A stretch of DNA of 64,000 nt from Rheum nobile (lineage: Eukaryota > Streptophyta > Magnoliopsida > Caryophyllales > Polygonaceae): positions 13,206,001 through 13,270,000 of the forward strand of contig WOAB01000056.1 in NCBI GenBank assembly GCA_027886185.1. The letters are read 5' to 3'. Under the pieces are notes generated by a model, which saw only the letters and a list, made by a program, of their open reading frames with translations, had not been told where the DNA came from and made no database searches. Position 1 is the stretch's first letter. Each line of letters begins with the position of its first letter. Positions 35,701 to 47,071 of the stretch are shown here, one piece after another. A program made the position numbers and the translations under genes.

Positions 35701-36055
35701 TACGGCGAGCCCCACTCGACGGAGCACACGGGTGAAACCGACATACAAAATATGCAATGTCATCGACGATCTCCATGAAAGTCTGACGACATAAACGAAA
35801 CAAACTGACATACAATTCTATATGCAAAAGCAGATCGCACCAAATAAAAGCATGAACATTTTTATACAAATGCGCGACCCGCGATGGTAGACGGGTCGCC
35901 AAAACATATTTTCTGCCTACATACCTGCAGGACTTCATCAACATTCACTTAAAAATATTCTATGACCCGCGATGGTGGACGGGTCGCCAAAAATACCAAA
36001 TATCCAAACCCACACACAAGTGGGATAACAAGTCAAACTACGCAAGAAAAATAAG

Positions 36056-39000
36056 TCAGGCATCAGGGACGACGGCACTACCTTCAATAGGGGCTGGCTC
36101 CAGAGAAGCTACGCCATCAACCGGCTCAACACCGCCGGAATGGGCCTCGTCCTCACCAACGCCCTCATCCGCAGCTTCCTCTCCAACGCCAGCCAAGCGG
36201 AAGAGCTCCTGACCAGGATTTCCCTTCGGGAACATGGAGTCCAAAGCCTCCCTCTCTGCCTTCAGATCCCAGAGCTCATGCTTGCCATCGTTAAACTCTT
36301 CTATCATTTCGACACGCGACTTCAATGCATAAAAAGCATCGACGTCGCCTGCGATCTGGCCAGTTGCGATTTGAGCCTGCTTTACCTCTTCTTCAACGCC
36401 TGATCGGCTCTCTTCAAACTCTTTCCGGCTTGCGACCAACTTCTCTTGACAACTCTTCAGCTCCCTGGTGAGGCGGCGCTCAGTCTCTCGACAACGACTC
36501 TCTGCTCCCTCTAGCTTGGTCCTCAAGGACGCAAGGGCGGACTCCGACCTGGCAGCCCTTTCCTCGGCCTTGACGACCATCGTCTTGACACCAGAATATG
36601 CTCCCAAGAGGTACTGAAAAGTCTAAAGCAAGAAAATATAACACGATCAGAAAACACAGTCGACGAAAGAGAAAGAGAAACACGAACGGAAACAACTCAC
36701 CCTCCACGCGGAACACCCCGCTTCACCAATGCAGTCCAGGGGAGAGATGTTGTCGACCTCCGATTTCAAAGATGGATCCTGGGCGTGAAAGAGGTCGGCA
36801 ATCGATTGACCGACCGCATCGATTTTGTCGATCCCTTCAGCGACTGCCTCTTTCTTCCTAGGAGGCTCTTCTGCTTTGACATCACCAGGGGAAACGCCCT
36901 CTTTCCTCTTTAATCCACCTTTGACTTGAGGCGTCGGATCCGTCAGAACCGACTTACTCGACGCGATTTTGGCTGTCGCCTTCCTCTGCTCGATCAGGCC
37001 TTTCCCAGACACTCCATTCAAACGAGCACTTGCTCGACCACCAGGGGAAGCTAACACGATAGACATAAAAAGATCATAAAGCATGCGATAAAGTGAAAAA
37101 GTACAGAGAAAACTCCCAAGGTCGAAAGCTTACTGTTGAATTCCTTAGGTTTTGATGGTAACAAACATTCAACTAATCTGGGTACTAAGTGCTTCAGGAA
37201 CAAAAACAGTTATCTCAGGGAACCTTCGCAGCAAAGGATTGAAGAGGGAACAAAGCTCTGTTCTTGTGCTTTGTTACCTCTGAAGGAACAACAGTGACGA
37301 ACAAGATCGAAGCTGCGAATGGAAGGAAGAAATCCAGCGTGTTATTTATGGAAACAAATCAAGGCGCACACGCGGTCAAGGATTGAAGAAATCGGCTGGA
37401 AGGATCTAGCCGTTGGAGGAGATATGGAGAGAGAAGCTCAATTCCTTATCTTAGGGATTCTTTCCTTAGATAAGCGGATTGGAGAGAGAAGAATCTTATC
37501 ACATCCGTTTATATTAATTTAAGGGAATCCTTTCCTTTTATTAATATATACGGCTAGGGATATTATTCCTCCAGCAAAAACATATCTTCTTGTTACCATG
37601 TTTGAATAAATCTTATCTTGTTACATTTAGGGTTTGTCGAGTTGTATTTAATAGATATGTGGATTCATGTCTATGTGACCACGACGACGGGAAAAACAGA
37701 GAGAACGAAAATTGAGATAGAAAAGGAGTGAGGTGTGTGTAAGTCTTTGAGGGTTGAGTTCAGATTCATCGTTGTAGGAGTGATCTTCGAATCTAGGTGG
37801 GAAGTCTAGTGTTTTGGAGTCCATGCTACAAGTGGAATCGAACAAGAAATCAATAAGACAAGTACACACTTCAAAATCCTCTCAAGCGGAAGCTTGAAGG
37901 TAGTGGTTTTTCCTTGAGAAGCTAGTTTTGCCAATCAGGGTTTCCATTATACATCGTGAGTTCGTTCTATTATCTTTCTTGCTATATTTATCCGCTGCAA
38001 CTTCTGTGGGAACAAAGCTGTTGTTCCCTCAGACGTAACTCTAACGATCCAACAATTGGTATCAGAGCCTGGTGCTCTAGATTGTTTGTTTTAGTTACAG
38101 ATTCTGCGGGAAAGATGTCGTCAGGAAATGCCTTGGATAGAGACTCTCAAGAAGGTGATGTAGATGTGGCTCTCATCACTCAAGCCATGAAGAAGATATG
38201 GTCTCGAAGCAAAGGCACTAAAGGTTCGGTCATGGTTCACAATGACATGAAGGAGGTCGTCTGCTCTCACTGTTATGACAACGGACACTTCGCAAAAAAT
38301 TGCCTCAACAAAGCGGCAGGTTCTTCTCAGGTCCTCAACGAGGAACAAACGAGGATTGCGAAGTGGGGTGACTACAGCTCAGATGATGAAGCTTCTCCTC
38401 TCTCAAAGGATATCTGTTTGATGAGCTCAAAAGGTCACAACGTATCAGAAGGTGATTCCCATAAATCCGAGGAGGAAGCAAGGAAAGGCTCTTGGCACCT
38501 TGATAGTGCATGCTCAAGTCATATGACAGGGAACCGTGAATGGTTCACCTCTCTTCAGCCAGCCTCAGGGGCATCGATAACGTTTGGAAACAAGAGTAAG
38601 GGTGAGGTTTGTGGTATCGGTATGGTAAGACTCTCTAAACACATCACCGTGAATAATGTGAATCTAGTGAATAATCTCAAGTTTGATCTATTTAGTGTGG
38701 CTCAACTATGTCAAAACAAAAAAAATAGGGTAGTCTTTACCACTGATGATTGTCATGTTGAGTGTCTAAGTACAGGGAAAATCTTACTCAAAGGGATTTG
38801 CGACAACAACGTTTATAAGGTCGACCCTGCTTTCATCCCTGACAAGGACCTATGTCTGTCGTCTATTGCTGAGACGACATACTTGTGGCACAAACGCTTT
38901 GGACATGCTAGCCTTCAACTCCTCTCCAAACTTCATAGACAAGAGTTGGTGAATGGTCTTCCCAAGGTTGAAGCAATGAGAAGTGACGTGTGTGACGCAT

Positions 39001-42000
39001 GCATTAAAGGAAAACAAGTGAGGTCTTCCTTCAAGTCCAAAAGGGATGTAAGTACAACACATCCTCTGGAATTAGTCCACATGGATCTTTGTGGGCATAT
39101 GTGCACGAAGAGCCGTGGGGGAAATGCATATGTCTTTGTTATTGTGGATGACTATTCCAGGTACACTTGGACGATTTTCATCTCAACAAAGGATGAAGTG
39201 TTCGCTGAGTTTGAGTCCTGGCTTAAGGCAACTGAGAGAAGCACTGGTCATACCTTGGGGTCTATTCGCACCGATCACGGAACTGAATTCGAGAACTCTC
39301 AGTTCCTATCCCTCTGTAGGAACAGAGGTATCAACCACAACTTCTCTGCTCCTAGGACCCCACAGCAAAACGGTGTTGTGGAAAGGAAGAACAGAACTCT
39401 GGAAGACATGATGCGTACTCTCCTCATCTCAAGTGGTCTTCCAAGGAGTTTCTGGGCCGAAGCCTTGAATGCCGCGTGCTACGTTCTGAACAGGGCAACC
39501 ATTCGTCCTCTTCTGAACAAAACTGCCTATGAGCTTCTGAAGGGAAGGAAACCTAATGTGTCTCATTTACGCACATTTGGTTGTAAGTGCTTCGTCCACA
39601 ACAACGGGAAAGATTCTCTTGGGAAGTTTGATCCCAGAAGTGATGAAGGAACCTTTGTAGGATATTCTCAGCAAAGCAAAGCCTACAAAGTTTTCAACAA
39701 GAGAACCAAAAAGGTAGAAGAAAGTATTCATGTTGTTTTTGATGAATCTGTCATGGCTGGTAACAATGTGCAGGAACAATCCGATAGAGTTCCCTCCAAT
39801 ATCGAGCCATCCGAAGATGACTTCTTTCAGCTTGTTGAAAGCAGTGTCGGTGGTGAGACCTCTCAAGATCAAGAAACTCAAAATGATCCCTCAACACCGA
39901 GAACTCCCAACTCCACAAACTCAAGGGAAAATGAAGAGAATGCTAACCCGCCAGATACGTCTCAGGCACCTCAGGGGGAACAGAGCCCAAGTCACGACAC
40001 AACGGAGCCCTCTGAGGACTGTCCTGCTGTTGAGGGAACAGGGGGAGTTTGCCCTAATGCTGATGGGACAGGTGGTGAAAGCTCAAATGCTGGCAATGCT
40101 GATTCGGAGGAGTTCGACATCAACAAACTCCAAGTTCCAAACTACCAGCAAAAGTGGGCTCATCCAGTCAAACTGATCGTCACAGACTATAGAATGGGAG
40201 TACCACATATCACTCGTTCTTCCCTACAAAATTTATGTGCTTTCAATGCCTTTCTTTCCTTGCAAGAACCCAAAACTGTAGGAGAAGCATTGAAGGATCC
40301 TGACTGGATAAACACCATGCAAGAAGAACTCCATCAGTTCGAAAGAAACAAGGTTTGGAGGTTAGTTCCTCGTCCAAGGAACAGAACAGTGATTGGAACC
40401 AAATGGGTGTTCAGAAACAAGCTGGATGATCAAGGTCAGGTCACAAGGAACAAAGCTCGGCTGGTGGTGAAAGGCTACAACCAGCAGGAGGGCATCGACT
40501 ATGATGAGACCTTTGCTCCAGTTGCCAGGTTAGAAGCAATAAGACTCCTAATTGCTTATTCTTCTTTCCATGGATTCAAGCTACAACAGATGGATGTCAA
40601 GACCGCCTTCTTGAATGGGGTTCTCAAGGAGGAAGTATATGTGGAGCAAACACCCGGTTTTGAAGACACCACTCAACCTGACCATGTCTACATTCTAGAC
40701 AAAGCTCTGTATGGTCTCAAGCAAGCCCCGAGGGCCTGGTATGAAAGGCTCTCTCAGTTCCTTCTGACACACGGATACGTTCGTGGAAAGGTCGACAAGA
40801 CTTTGTTCCTTCTAAAGGAAGGGAAGCAAATTCTGGTGGTTCAGGTCTATGTGGATGATATCATCTTTGGATCCACTGATGATAAACTGGTTCAGAAATT
40901 CTCTAAGCTGATGGCCAGTGAATTCGAGATGAGCATGGTTGGAGAACTCAAGTTCTTCTTAGGTCTGCAAGTCTCTCAGGGGGGTGAGGGAACTAATGTG
41001 CACCAACAGAAGTATCTCAGGGAGTGTGTCAAAAAGTTTGGTATGAATGATGCAAAACCCTTTACCACTCCCATATCTCCAAACAATCCAATGGGAAAAG
41101 ATGAACATGAACAAGGAATTGATCCATCCCTCTACCGAGGAATCATAGGTTCGCTTCTCTATCTCACTGCTAGTAGACCTGATATTATGTATAGTGTATG
41201 TCTTTGTGCTCGCTTTCAGGCCGATCCCAAAGAAACACATCTCAAAGCAGTAAAAAGGATTCTGAGATACTTGAAGGGAACAGATGATCTTTGTCTATGG
41301 TACCCAAGAGGAGGAAGTCTTGATCTTGTCGGATACACAGATGCTGACTTCGCAGGGAACAAAGTGGACATAAAATCTACCTCATGAATGGCTCAGTTCC
41401 TTGGGCCGTGTTTGGTTTCCTGGGGGGTCAAAGAAGCAGAACTCCGTGGCTCTCTCCACTGCAGAAGCTGAATACATAGCCACTGCTGCTTGTTGCACTC
41501 AACTCCTATGGCTCAAACAATAACTCAGCGACTACGGTATTCTTCTTAACTCCATTCCCATTCTCTGTGACAATACAAGTGCCATAAACATCTCCAAGAA
41601 TCCAGTACAACACTAACGTACCAAGCACATCGAGATAAGACATCACTTCTTACGTGACTGTGTGGAGAAAGGGTTGGTGACAATGGATTTCTGTGGAACT
41701 AAGGATCAAATCGCCGACATTTTCACCAAGGCACTAAACAGGGAACCATTCGAACAGTTTCGTATGGAACTAGGTATGATTTCTCTAAACTGACTGTCTA
41801 CTTGTTGTGTTCCCTCGATGATTGGCTAAATTACATGGTAAAGTGTGAAAGGTTAATCATCATGTCTTGATCTGCATTCATTCTCTTGATCATTTGTTGA
41901 ACGCCTTGCTTAGACTCATGCTAATACTTCACTAATGTGCAAAATTACATGCATGATTCTCTATGCTATCTTGTTAATACATGATTCAACTTTCTTTCGG

Positions 42001-45000
42001 CCCAAAAGAGTCAACTTGATGCATTGATCCCTCATTATAAGCTCAAATGATTATTGACTCTACAGCTTACCTTAGCCATCATGCTTGATGCTTCCTATGA
42101 GCCCATCTAATCATCCACATCTGGGAGCCTCTCATTCATGATTAAACATTATTAAAAATTCTCGTATATGTTTATGTGTGATGTTCTTTGTACCCTCTCT
42201 GGTAACGTTACCCCCACATCACACTCTTCTACTTTTTCGGAAAGCCGAGAATACGAATTGTCTCCACTGTGGTCTGTGGCTGGGATTTGACAGGTATGAT
42301 GTGTAATGATGGCTTGCAACCGGTTGAGAAATGTTATGTGCATTAAAGTTGTTGTGATTGCGTGATGATGGTTGTGCTCGAGATTTTGTGGACTTTGATG
42401 GATTTGGACAGAATCTTTTACAAGATCTATTTTTGGAAGATATCTTATTGGCTGTGATCTTGGAAAAAGAAGGAAAGAGGAGGATTTGGAGTAATACCCT
42501 TTGTACTTGAAAAGATATGAAAAATGATTCTTGTGTTTTCTCCCCTCCTATCTATGACGTTCTCTGCAAAGTTGTCATGTTACTCCCGTGTGCTGTTTCA
42601 AAAAAAAAAAAAAAAAAAACTGGAACACCACAGGGAACACAAAGAGGGGACAAATGAATCTTTCTTCTATCGGCGGCTGGAGGCTTATAACCTACACAAG
42701 GAGCAGTTTGTGTTGCAAGAAGGTGTTGGTTGGGTCAAGGTTAGACGTGAGATGGAAGCTGGTGTGGAGGAAGAAGAGTCTGAAGGTGCAGACTCTGAGG
42801 GGGAACAAAAGGTGGAATCTGATTTGAGGAAGGACCGTGAGAAGTTTGTCTCGCGCAATATCTCTGTTGGCAGAACAACAAAGGCGTCTTACGGAGTAAG
42901 TGAATGCCTAAATTTCTATTCATATTTCAGCTCCCTCTGCAGGCACCAGTGGTGTTTGATTCGTCTTTCTCTGGCTAACCAATCCCTCTTTTGTTCCCAG
43001 CACATCTTCCCCTACTACTTTGCTTTTCTTTGCTTCTGTTTCATGTGTTTGCAATGGTTGGCATGTTGATCATATGTGTTACATGTGCTCATTTTGTTGT
43101 TGTCTTTACATGCAGTCTATGTTTGTGCGTTTCAATCTAATGCAAAAGGGGTTGTTTTGCTCATCTTGATGTGGTCTTTTTCTCTCTATCTCTTTACTCA
43201 TGTTTTTGATGATGCCAAAATGGGGAAAATGACAAGTAGCTTTGGTTAAGGGGGAACAGAACATGGTTTCATATGTTGCTGAGTTGAGGGGGAACTAATA
43301 CTGCCTTAGTGGGAAAACTTTCTCTCCATAACTGTCTTTATCTCGTACGTGTATGCTTTATTGTCAAGGGTGTTTGTCACCATCAAAAAGGGGGAATTTG
43401 TTGAATTCCTTAGGTTTTGATGGTAACAAACATTCAACTAATCTGGATACTAAGTGCTTCAGGAACAAAAACAGTTATCTCAGGGAACCTTCGCAGCAAA
43501 GGATTGAAGAGGGAACAAAGCTCTGTTCTTGTGCTTTGTTACCTCTGAAGGAACAACAGTGACGAATAAGATCGAAGCTGCGAATGGAAGGAAGAAATCC
43601 AGCGTGTTATTTATGGAAACAAATCAAGGCGCACACGCGGTCAAGGATTGAAGAAATCGGCTGGAAGGATCTAGCCGTTGGAGGAGATATGGAGAGAGAA
43701 GCTCGATTCCTTATCTTAGGGATTCTTTCCTTAGATAAGAGGATTGGAGAGAGAAGAATCTTATCACATCCGTTTATATTAATTTAAGGGAATCCTTTCC
43801 TTTTATTAATATATACGGCTAGGGATATTATTCCTCCAGCAAAAACATATCTTCTTGTTACCATGTTTGAAGAAATCTTATCTTGTTAAATTTAGGGTTT
43901 GTCGAGTTGTATTTAATAGATATGTGGATTCATGTCTATGTGACCACGACGACGGGAAAAACAGAGAGAACGAAAATTGAGATAGAAAAGGAGTGAGGTA
44001 TGTGTAAGTCTTTGAGGGTTGAGTTCAGATTCATCGTTGTAGGAGTGATCTTCGAATCTAGGTGGGAAGTCTAGTGTTTTGGAGTCCATGCTACAAGTGG
44101 AATCGAACAAGAAATCAATAAGACAAGTACACACTTCAAAATCCTCTCAAGCGGAAGCTTGAAGGTAGTGGTTTTTCCTTGAGAAGCTAGTTTTGCCAAT
44201 TAGGGTTTCCACTATACATCGTGAGTTCGTTCTATTATCTTTCTTACTATATTTATCCGCTGTAACTTCTGTGGGAACAAAGCTGTTGTTCCCTCAGACG
44301 TAACTCTAACGATCCAACACTTACCCTTGACGCGAAATGACGAAATAGTCGACATGTCGTCTTGAGCGGCAGGGGATGTCGACAACAAGTTGACGTTGAC
44401 AAAACTCCTCTCCGACGCCGGAACAGCAAGAACAACCCTTGACAAGCCTTCCGAATGAGCGTCCACTTCCAGATCTTCCACTTCAGGAACTGCAAAAAAA
44501 AGAAAAGTTAAGACAAGAGGTTAAGACACAAGAAACGTGCAAATAAAGTACAAACACATACTCTCGATTCGCCACTCAGACAGCAAGAACGAACAATCTC
44601 CCCCCTTCTCCAAAGATGAACGTTCGACGAAAAAGAATTTCGACCCCCATCCGCGGTCGTTCACATCGAGGTTAAGCACCAAAGGCTTCCGACCCTGTCG
44701 AATGCGCAGCTGAACGCGGGAAGAACTCTTCGACCCAAGGGAGTAATTGTACCACAGGGCATCGAAATCAAAGCCAGCCCCAGATTGAACGTTTACCAAA
44801 TCCAGAACCCTAAGAATCCTCCACGCCTGAGGCATCACCTGACACGGCGCCAACGCCAAAGTAGCCAGAAAAGCCCTGACAAGGGAAGAAAAGGGGAACT
44901 TGTGACCAATCCGAAACGGATAAGCATAAAAGCATACCCAACCCTCGTATCGAGCGTCAGCCCTCTCATCTGGGTGAGGCAGTCTCGCAACCGTCTTCAG

Positions 45001-45153
45001 AGGAAAACCCCCGACTTGGAGAACCTGCTCTAACTCCGCCTGCGACAGAGTATTTGTCAGAGCGTCGGATTCCTTCAGAATAAAAAGGGAAGCTTCGTCC
45101 TTGCGCGGGTCCGAATGAGTCGCCGACGACTCGGAGGCTTCACTAGAAACCAT
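36056..45153 (-). CDS. Intact antisense four-exon gene of element E (554 codons)
   Basis: Exons on the minus strand: 45153-44562 (592 nt), 44489-44325 (165), 37050-36701 (350), 36613-36056 (558), total 1665 nt, all open and in phase. Splice sites are canonical (GTATGT, GTAAG, GTGAGT; TTGCAG, TGTTAG, TTTCAG). The protein begins MVSSEASESSATHSDP. Exon 1 (residues ~1-197) carries the GWVCFYAYPFRIGHKFPF and LAPCQVMPQAWRILRVLD blocks resembling the putative gypsy-type transposon domain. Exon 3 is basic, with a KRKEG-type patch that could be a nuclear signal. Exon 4 is a coiled coil. Such antisense ORFs are known from Tat/Retand elements, function unknown. The Sirevirus F lies in intron 2, starting directly at the donor, so a correct transcript today would need a ~7.3-kb intron. 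Confidence 0.7.
37134..38054 (+). repeat. 5' LTR of element F
   Basis: TGTTGAATTCCTTAGG...GATCCAACA, 921 bp. A TATATA candidate is near 37545. Confidence 0.95.
38057..38069 (+). other. Primer binding site, tRNA initiator Met
   Basis: TGGTATCAGAGCC two bases after the 5' LTR of element F. Confidence 0.92.
38115..41793 (+). pseudogene. Copia gag-pol of element F (gag shortened, RNase H broken)
   Basis: The frame is open from before the PBS to 41387. The natural start is ATG 38115 (MSSGNALDRD), because upstream codons lie in the LTR. Only ~50 residues precede the zinc knuckle CSHCYDNGHFAKNC, so most of Gag is deleted. Then protease DSACSSHMTG (~38500), GAG-pre-INT WHKRFGHASLQ with CDACIKG, integrase D (HMDLCG), D (RTDHGTEF), E (QNGVVERKN) with 35 residues between the last two, RT with MDVKTAFLNG and YVDDIIFGS (~40850), and RNase H from YTDADFAG. 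RNase H is broken by TGA at 41385 and an extra G near 41424; TAA/TAG codons follow, to 41793 (...RMELGMISLN). Confidence 0.9.
41794..43398 (+). other. 3' internal region of element F with purine tracts
   Basis: No recognisable domain. A modest open frame at 42524-43069 encodes a Glu-rich segment that might be an env-like remnant of Sireviruses, but I cannot show this. A run of about 20 A lies at 42599-42619. Purine tracts are at ~43247 (TTAAGGGGGAACAG), ~43287 (TGAGGGGGAACTAA) and the probable functional one at 43384-43398 (AAAAAGGGGGAATT). Confidence 0.65.
43399..44319 (+). repeat. 3' LTR of element F
   Basis: 921 bp, about 10 substitutions from the 5' LTR, no indels seen. Confidence 0.95.
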
Positions 45154-45439
45154 CTCTAAAACAGAAATAGGAGGAAATCGGAGAGTAATGGCGAAGAGGT
45201 TAAGAAGACCTACCGGGTAAGGCTTGCAAAAGAAGGAAGATGAAGTCAAATCAACGAGGCCTGCTTCAAAATTAATGAGGGAGAAGGCAGGTCTGCCGAA
45301 ACGTCACATCAAGCTCCGTGATCTTGCCACGTAGCCCTCGTCTGATGCGTCAAAAACGGATGGTGGAGATCGTGGCGTAAGAAGTTGTTTGGACTCCATC
45401 CATCAAGCCTCGCCGAAGCCCAAAACAACTTGGGGCTAT

Positions 45440-46113
45440 TGTTGGGCCCAACACTCTCCTAGGAGGACAGACCAAGCCAGATAGGCCCAGATCCAAGACA
45501 AATCAGAAGATAAGAGAAAGTCGAGAGAATCGTCATAACCTCCGCGGTCGAATGCTTCCCGACCAGATCACGAAGATCATACTGAGCATTAAATGCCTGA
45601 TTGAGGTAACAGCCACAGCATTCAAAATAACACAATAATGACAGTAATCAAGTACAGAATCCCAGCAATCACTCACAGCATTGAAGGCAAGATATGGCCA
45701 AATCGTAAGAAAACGGTCAGAAAAGGCACTTACCATATTTGGATTCGGAGGGGATAAGAGGGAAACACAAGCTGGAAAAAGAGATAGTGCATTCTCATGC
45801 ATAAATCAACTCTGAACACACGCACATATAAGCTCTGAATCGCCACCACTTACTCGGGCCGGAACGCCGTTTCACGTCCATCGGTCAAACATCATCATCC
45901 CCGGTCGAGTCTGCTCCAACCTACTTCTCTCTAAGGATAAGTTGTAACCCGACTTGTTTCAATCATCAACGCGTTAATAAAATTACATTGTTTCCTTGCA
46001 TTTCTTATCTATTGGTTGATTATCTGTTTGAATTGGTTTGATTTCTACTATTCGATCGACTAGTTACCCCGTCTAAGGCGATTTAGATCGTCTGGTCTTT
46101 TCGCCCCAAAACA
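45440..46113 (+). repeat. 3' LTR of element E
   Basis: Preceded by the shared Tat tail CAAAACAACTTGGGGCTAT, which also precedes the D 3' LTR at 46270. The interval 45154-45439 upstream is the non-coding promoter side of the antisense gene. Confidence 0.93.
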
Positions 46114-46269
46114 GATGGCAAATCTTCAGAAACGTCACATTGTGCCACACGATCTCGCCACGTAGCCCTGGTCTGACGCGCCAAAATCGGAAGGTGGAGA
46201 TCATGGCATGAGAAGTTGTTTGGACTCCGCCCATTAGTAGCTCCGAAGCCCAAAACAACTTGGGGCTAT
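46114..46269 (+). other. Resumed 3' tail of element D
   Basis: Corresponds base by base to the tail of E just upstream of its 3' LTR (GAAACGTCACAT, CCACGTAGCCCT, GAAGTTGTTTGGACTCC). It shows that D continues after the E insertion. Confidence 0.9.
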
Positions 46270-46923
46270 TGTTGGGCCCAACATCTTCCCAAGAAGACGA
46301 ACAAAGCAAAATGGGCCCAGGTCCAAGCCAGATCGGAGGCTGAGAGAAAGCTGAGAAAGTCGTCGGACCCCCTGCAGTCGAGTGCTTCCCGACCAACTGC
46401 GAAGATCACGCTGAGCATTGAATGCTTGATTGAGGCAACGGCCACAGCATTTAAACACCAAGATAATGACGATAATAAAGAGGAAATCCCAGCAATCACT
46501 CCCAACATTAAGTACAAGATATGGCCGAGTCATGAATAACGGTCGGAAGATGATACTTGCCATATATGGACCAAGATTGGGTATAGGAAGGACACAAACT
46601 GAGAAACACGGGGACACAACACATTTTAAAACAGAATCATCTTTGAAGAAAACATACGCACAAGCACTTAGTCATCTCCACCTGCTCCTCTTGAAACTCC
46701 GTTCAAACTCTACCGATCGAACCCGATCTGATTGATTCATCTCTAAGGATAAGTTGTAATCTGATTCGACTCGACTATCAATACGTCAATAAAATTATCT
46801 TATTACTTCACATTTCTTCTTTATTGGTTGATTGTTTGTTTGGATTGGTTTGATTCCTATAATCCGATCGACTAGTTACCCCGTCTAAGGCGATTTAGAT
46901 CGTCTGGTCTTTTCGCCCCAAAA
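46270..46923 (+). repeat. 3' LTR of element D
   Basis: 654 bp, partner of 8733-9386. The expected terminal CA is missing: the end reads CCCCAAAA then TAATAATC, which continues the hAT-like element. Confidence 0.9.
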
Positions 46924-47071
46924 TAATAATCATAAAAAAAGGGCATGTTCGACCCGCTAGGTCAACCCGAACCCGACCCGAAAATTTTATCAACCTGATC
47001 GACCTGAACCCGATTTGTCCTGAATCCGACATGACCCGAATCCGACTCGCCCGACCCAGTTGACAGGTCTA

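Larger units (their letters stand above)
37134..44319 (+). mobile_element. Sirevirus-type Ty1/copia element (element F), TSD CTTAC
   Basis: 7186 bp, flanked by CTTAC (37129-37133 and 44320-44324). Two LTRs of exactly 921 bp differ at about 10 positions (~1.1%). iMet PBS, single gag-pol ORF in copia order (PR, INT, RT, RH), a 1.6-kb non-coding or env-remnant region, and several AAGGGGGAA-type purine tracts before the 3' LTR, as described for Sireviruses. The youngest insertion in the nest by LTR divergence. Confidence 0.93.
22488..46113 (+). mobile_element. Tat/Retand-type Ty3/gypsy element E, nested in D
   Basis: LTRs at 22488-23162 and 45440-46113 (675 and 674 bp, about 3% different by hand count), flanked by GACGG (22483-22487) and GATGG (46114-46118), a 5-bp TSD with one C-to-T change. 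The D sequence on the two sides joins: 46114-46269 is the normal pre-LTR tail of a Tat element (compare 45265-45439). E contains the complete insertions C and F; without them it is ~9.54 kb. It has gag, PR, RT, RNase H, second RNase H, a deleted integrase and an intact antisense gene. Confidence 0.92.
8733..46923 (+). mobile_element. Tat/Retand-type Ty3/gypsy element D (host of nested insertions)
   Basis: Bounded by two 654-bp LTRs (8733-9386 and 46270-46923) of one subfamily, differing at about 3% by hand count, with an ATAAT-like duplication (8728-8732; ~46922-46928, last CA of the 3' LTR lost). Order: LTR, tRNA-Lys PBS, gag, RT piece, archaeal-type RNase H tail, integrase, then a long 3' region with an antisense gene and a threefold tandem repeat. 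Removing E, the solo LTR and the Tekay LTR leaves ~11.65 kb. Removing two extra repeat units and adding back two deletions gives ~9.9 kb, the same as E. Inactive. Confidence 0.9.
8471..47071. mobile_element. Non-autonomous hAT-like element, split by nested elements
   Basis: The left end TAGACCTGTCAA (8471-8482) and right end TTGACAGGTCTA (47060-47071) are perfect 12-bp inverted repeats. Both are flanked by the same 8-bp target duplication GTCATAGT (8463-8470 and 47072-47079). An 8-bp TSD with such short TIRs fits the hAT superfamily. Without the Tat element D inside it (8733-46923) the element is about 0.4 kb and non-coding. Both arms carry many CCCGAACCCGACC-type subterminal repeats, here in direct orientation. 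No transposase sequence is seen, so it would have depended on a related transposase elsewhere. Confidence 0.85.

Noticed and set aside
42524..43069. Possible env-like gene in the Sirevirus 3' region
   Set aside because: Glu-rich, begins in a hydrophobic stretch with a poly-Lys run encoded by the A tract, with no transmembrane or signal pattern that I could defend. Kept only as a possible remnant.
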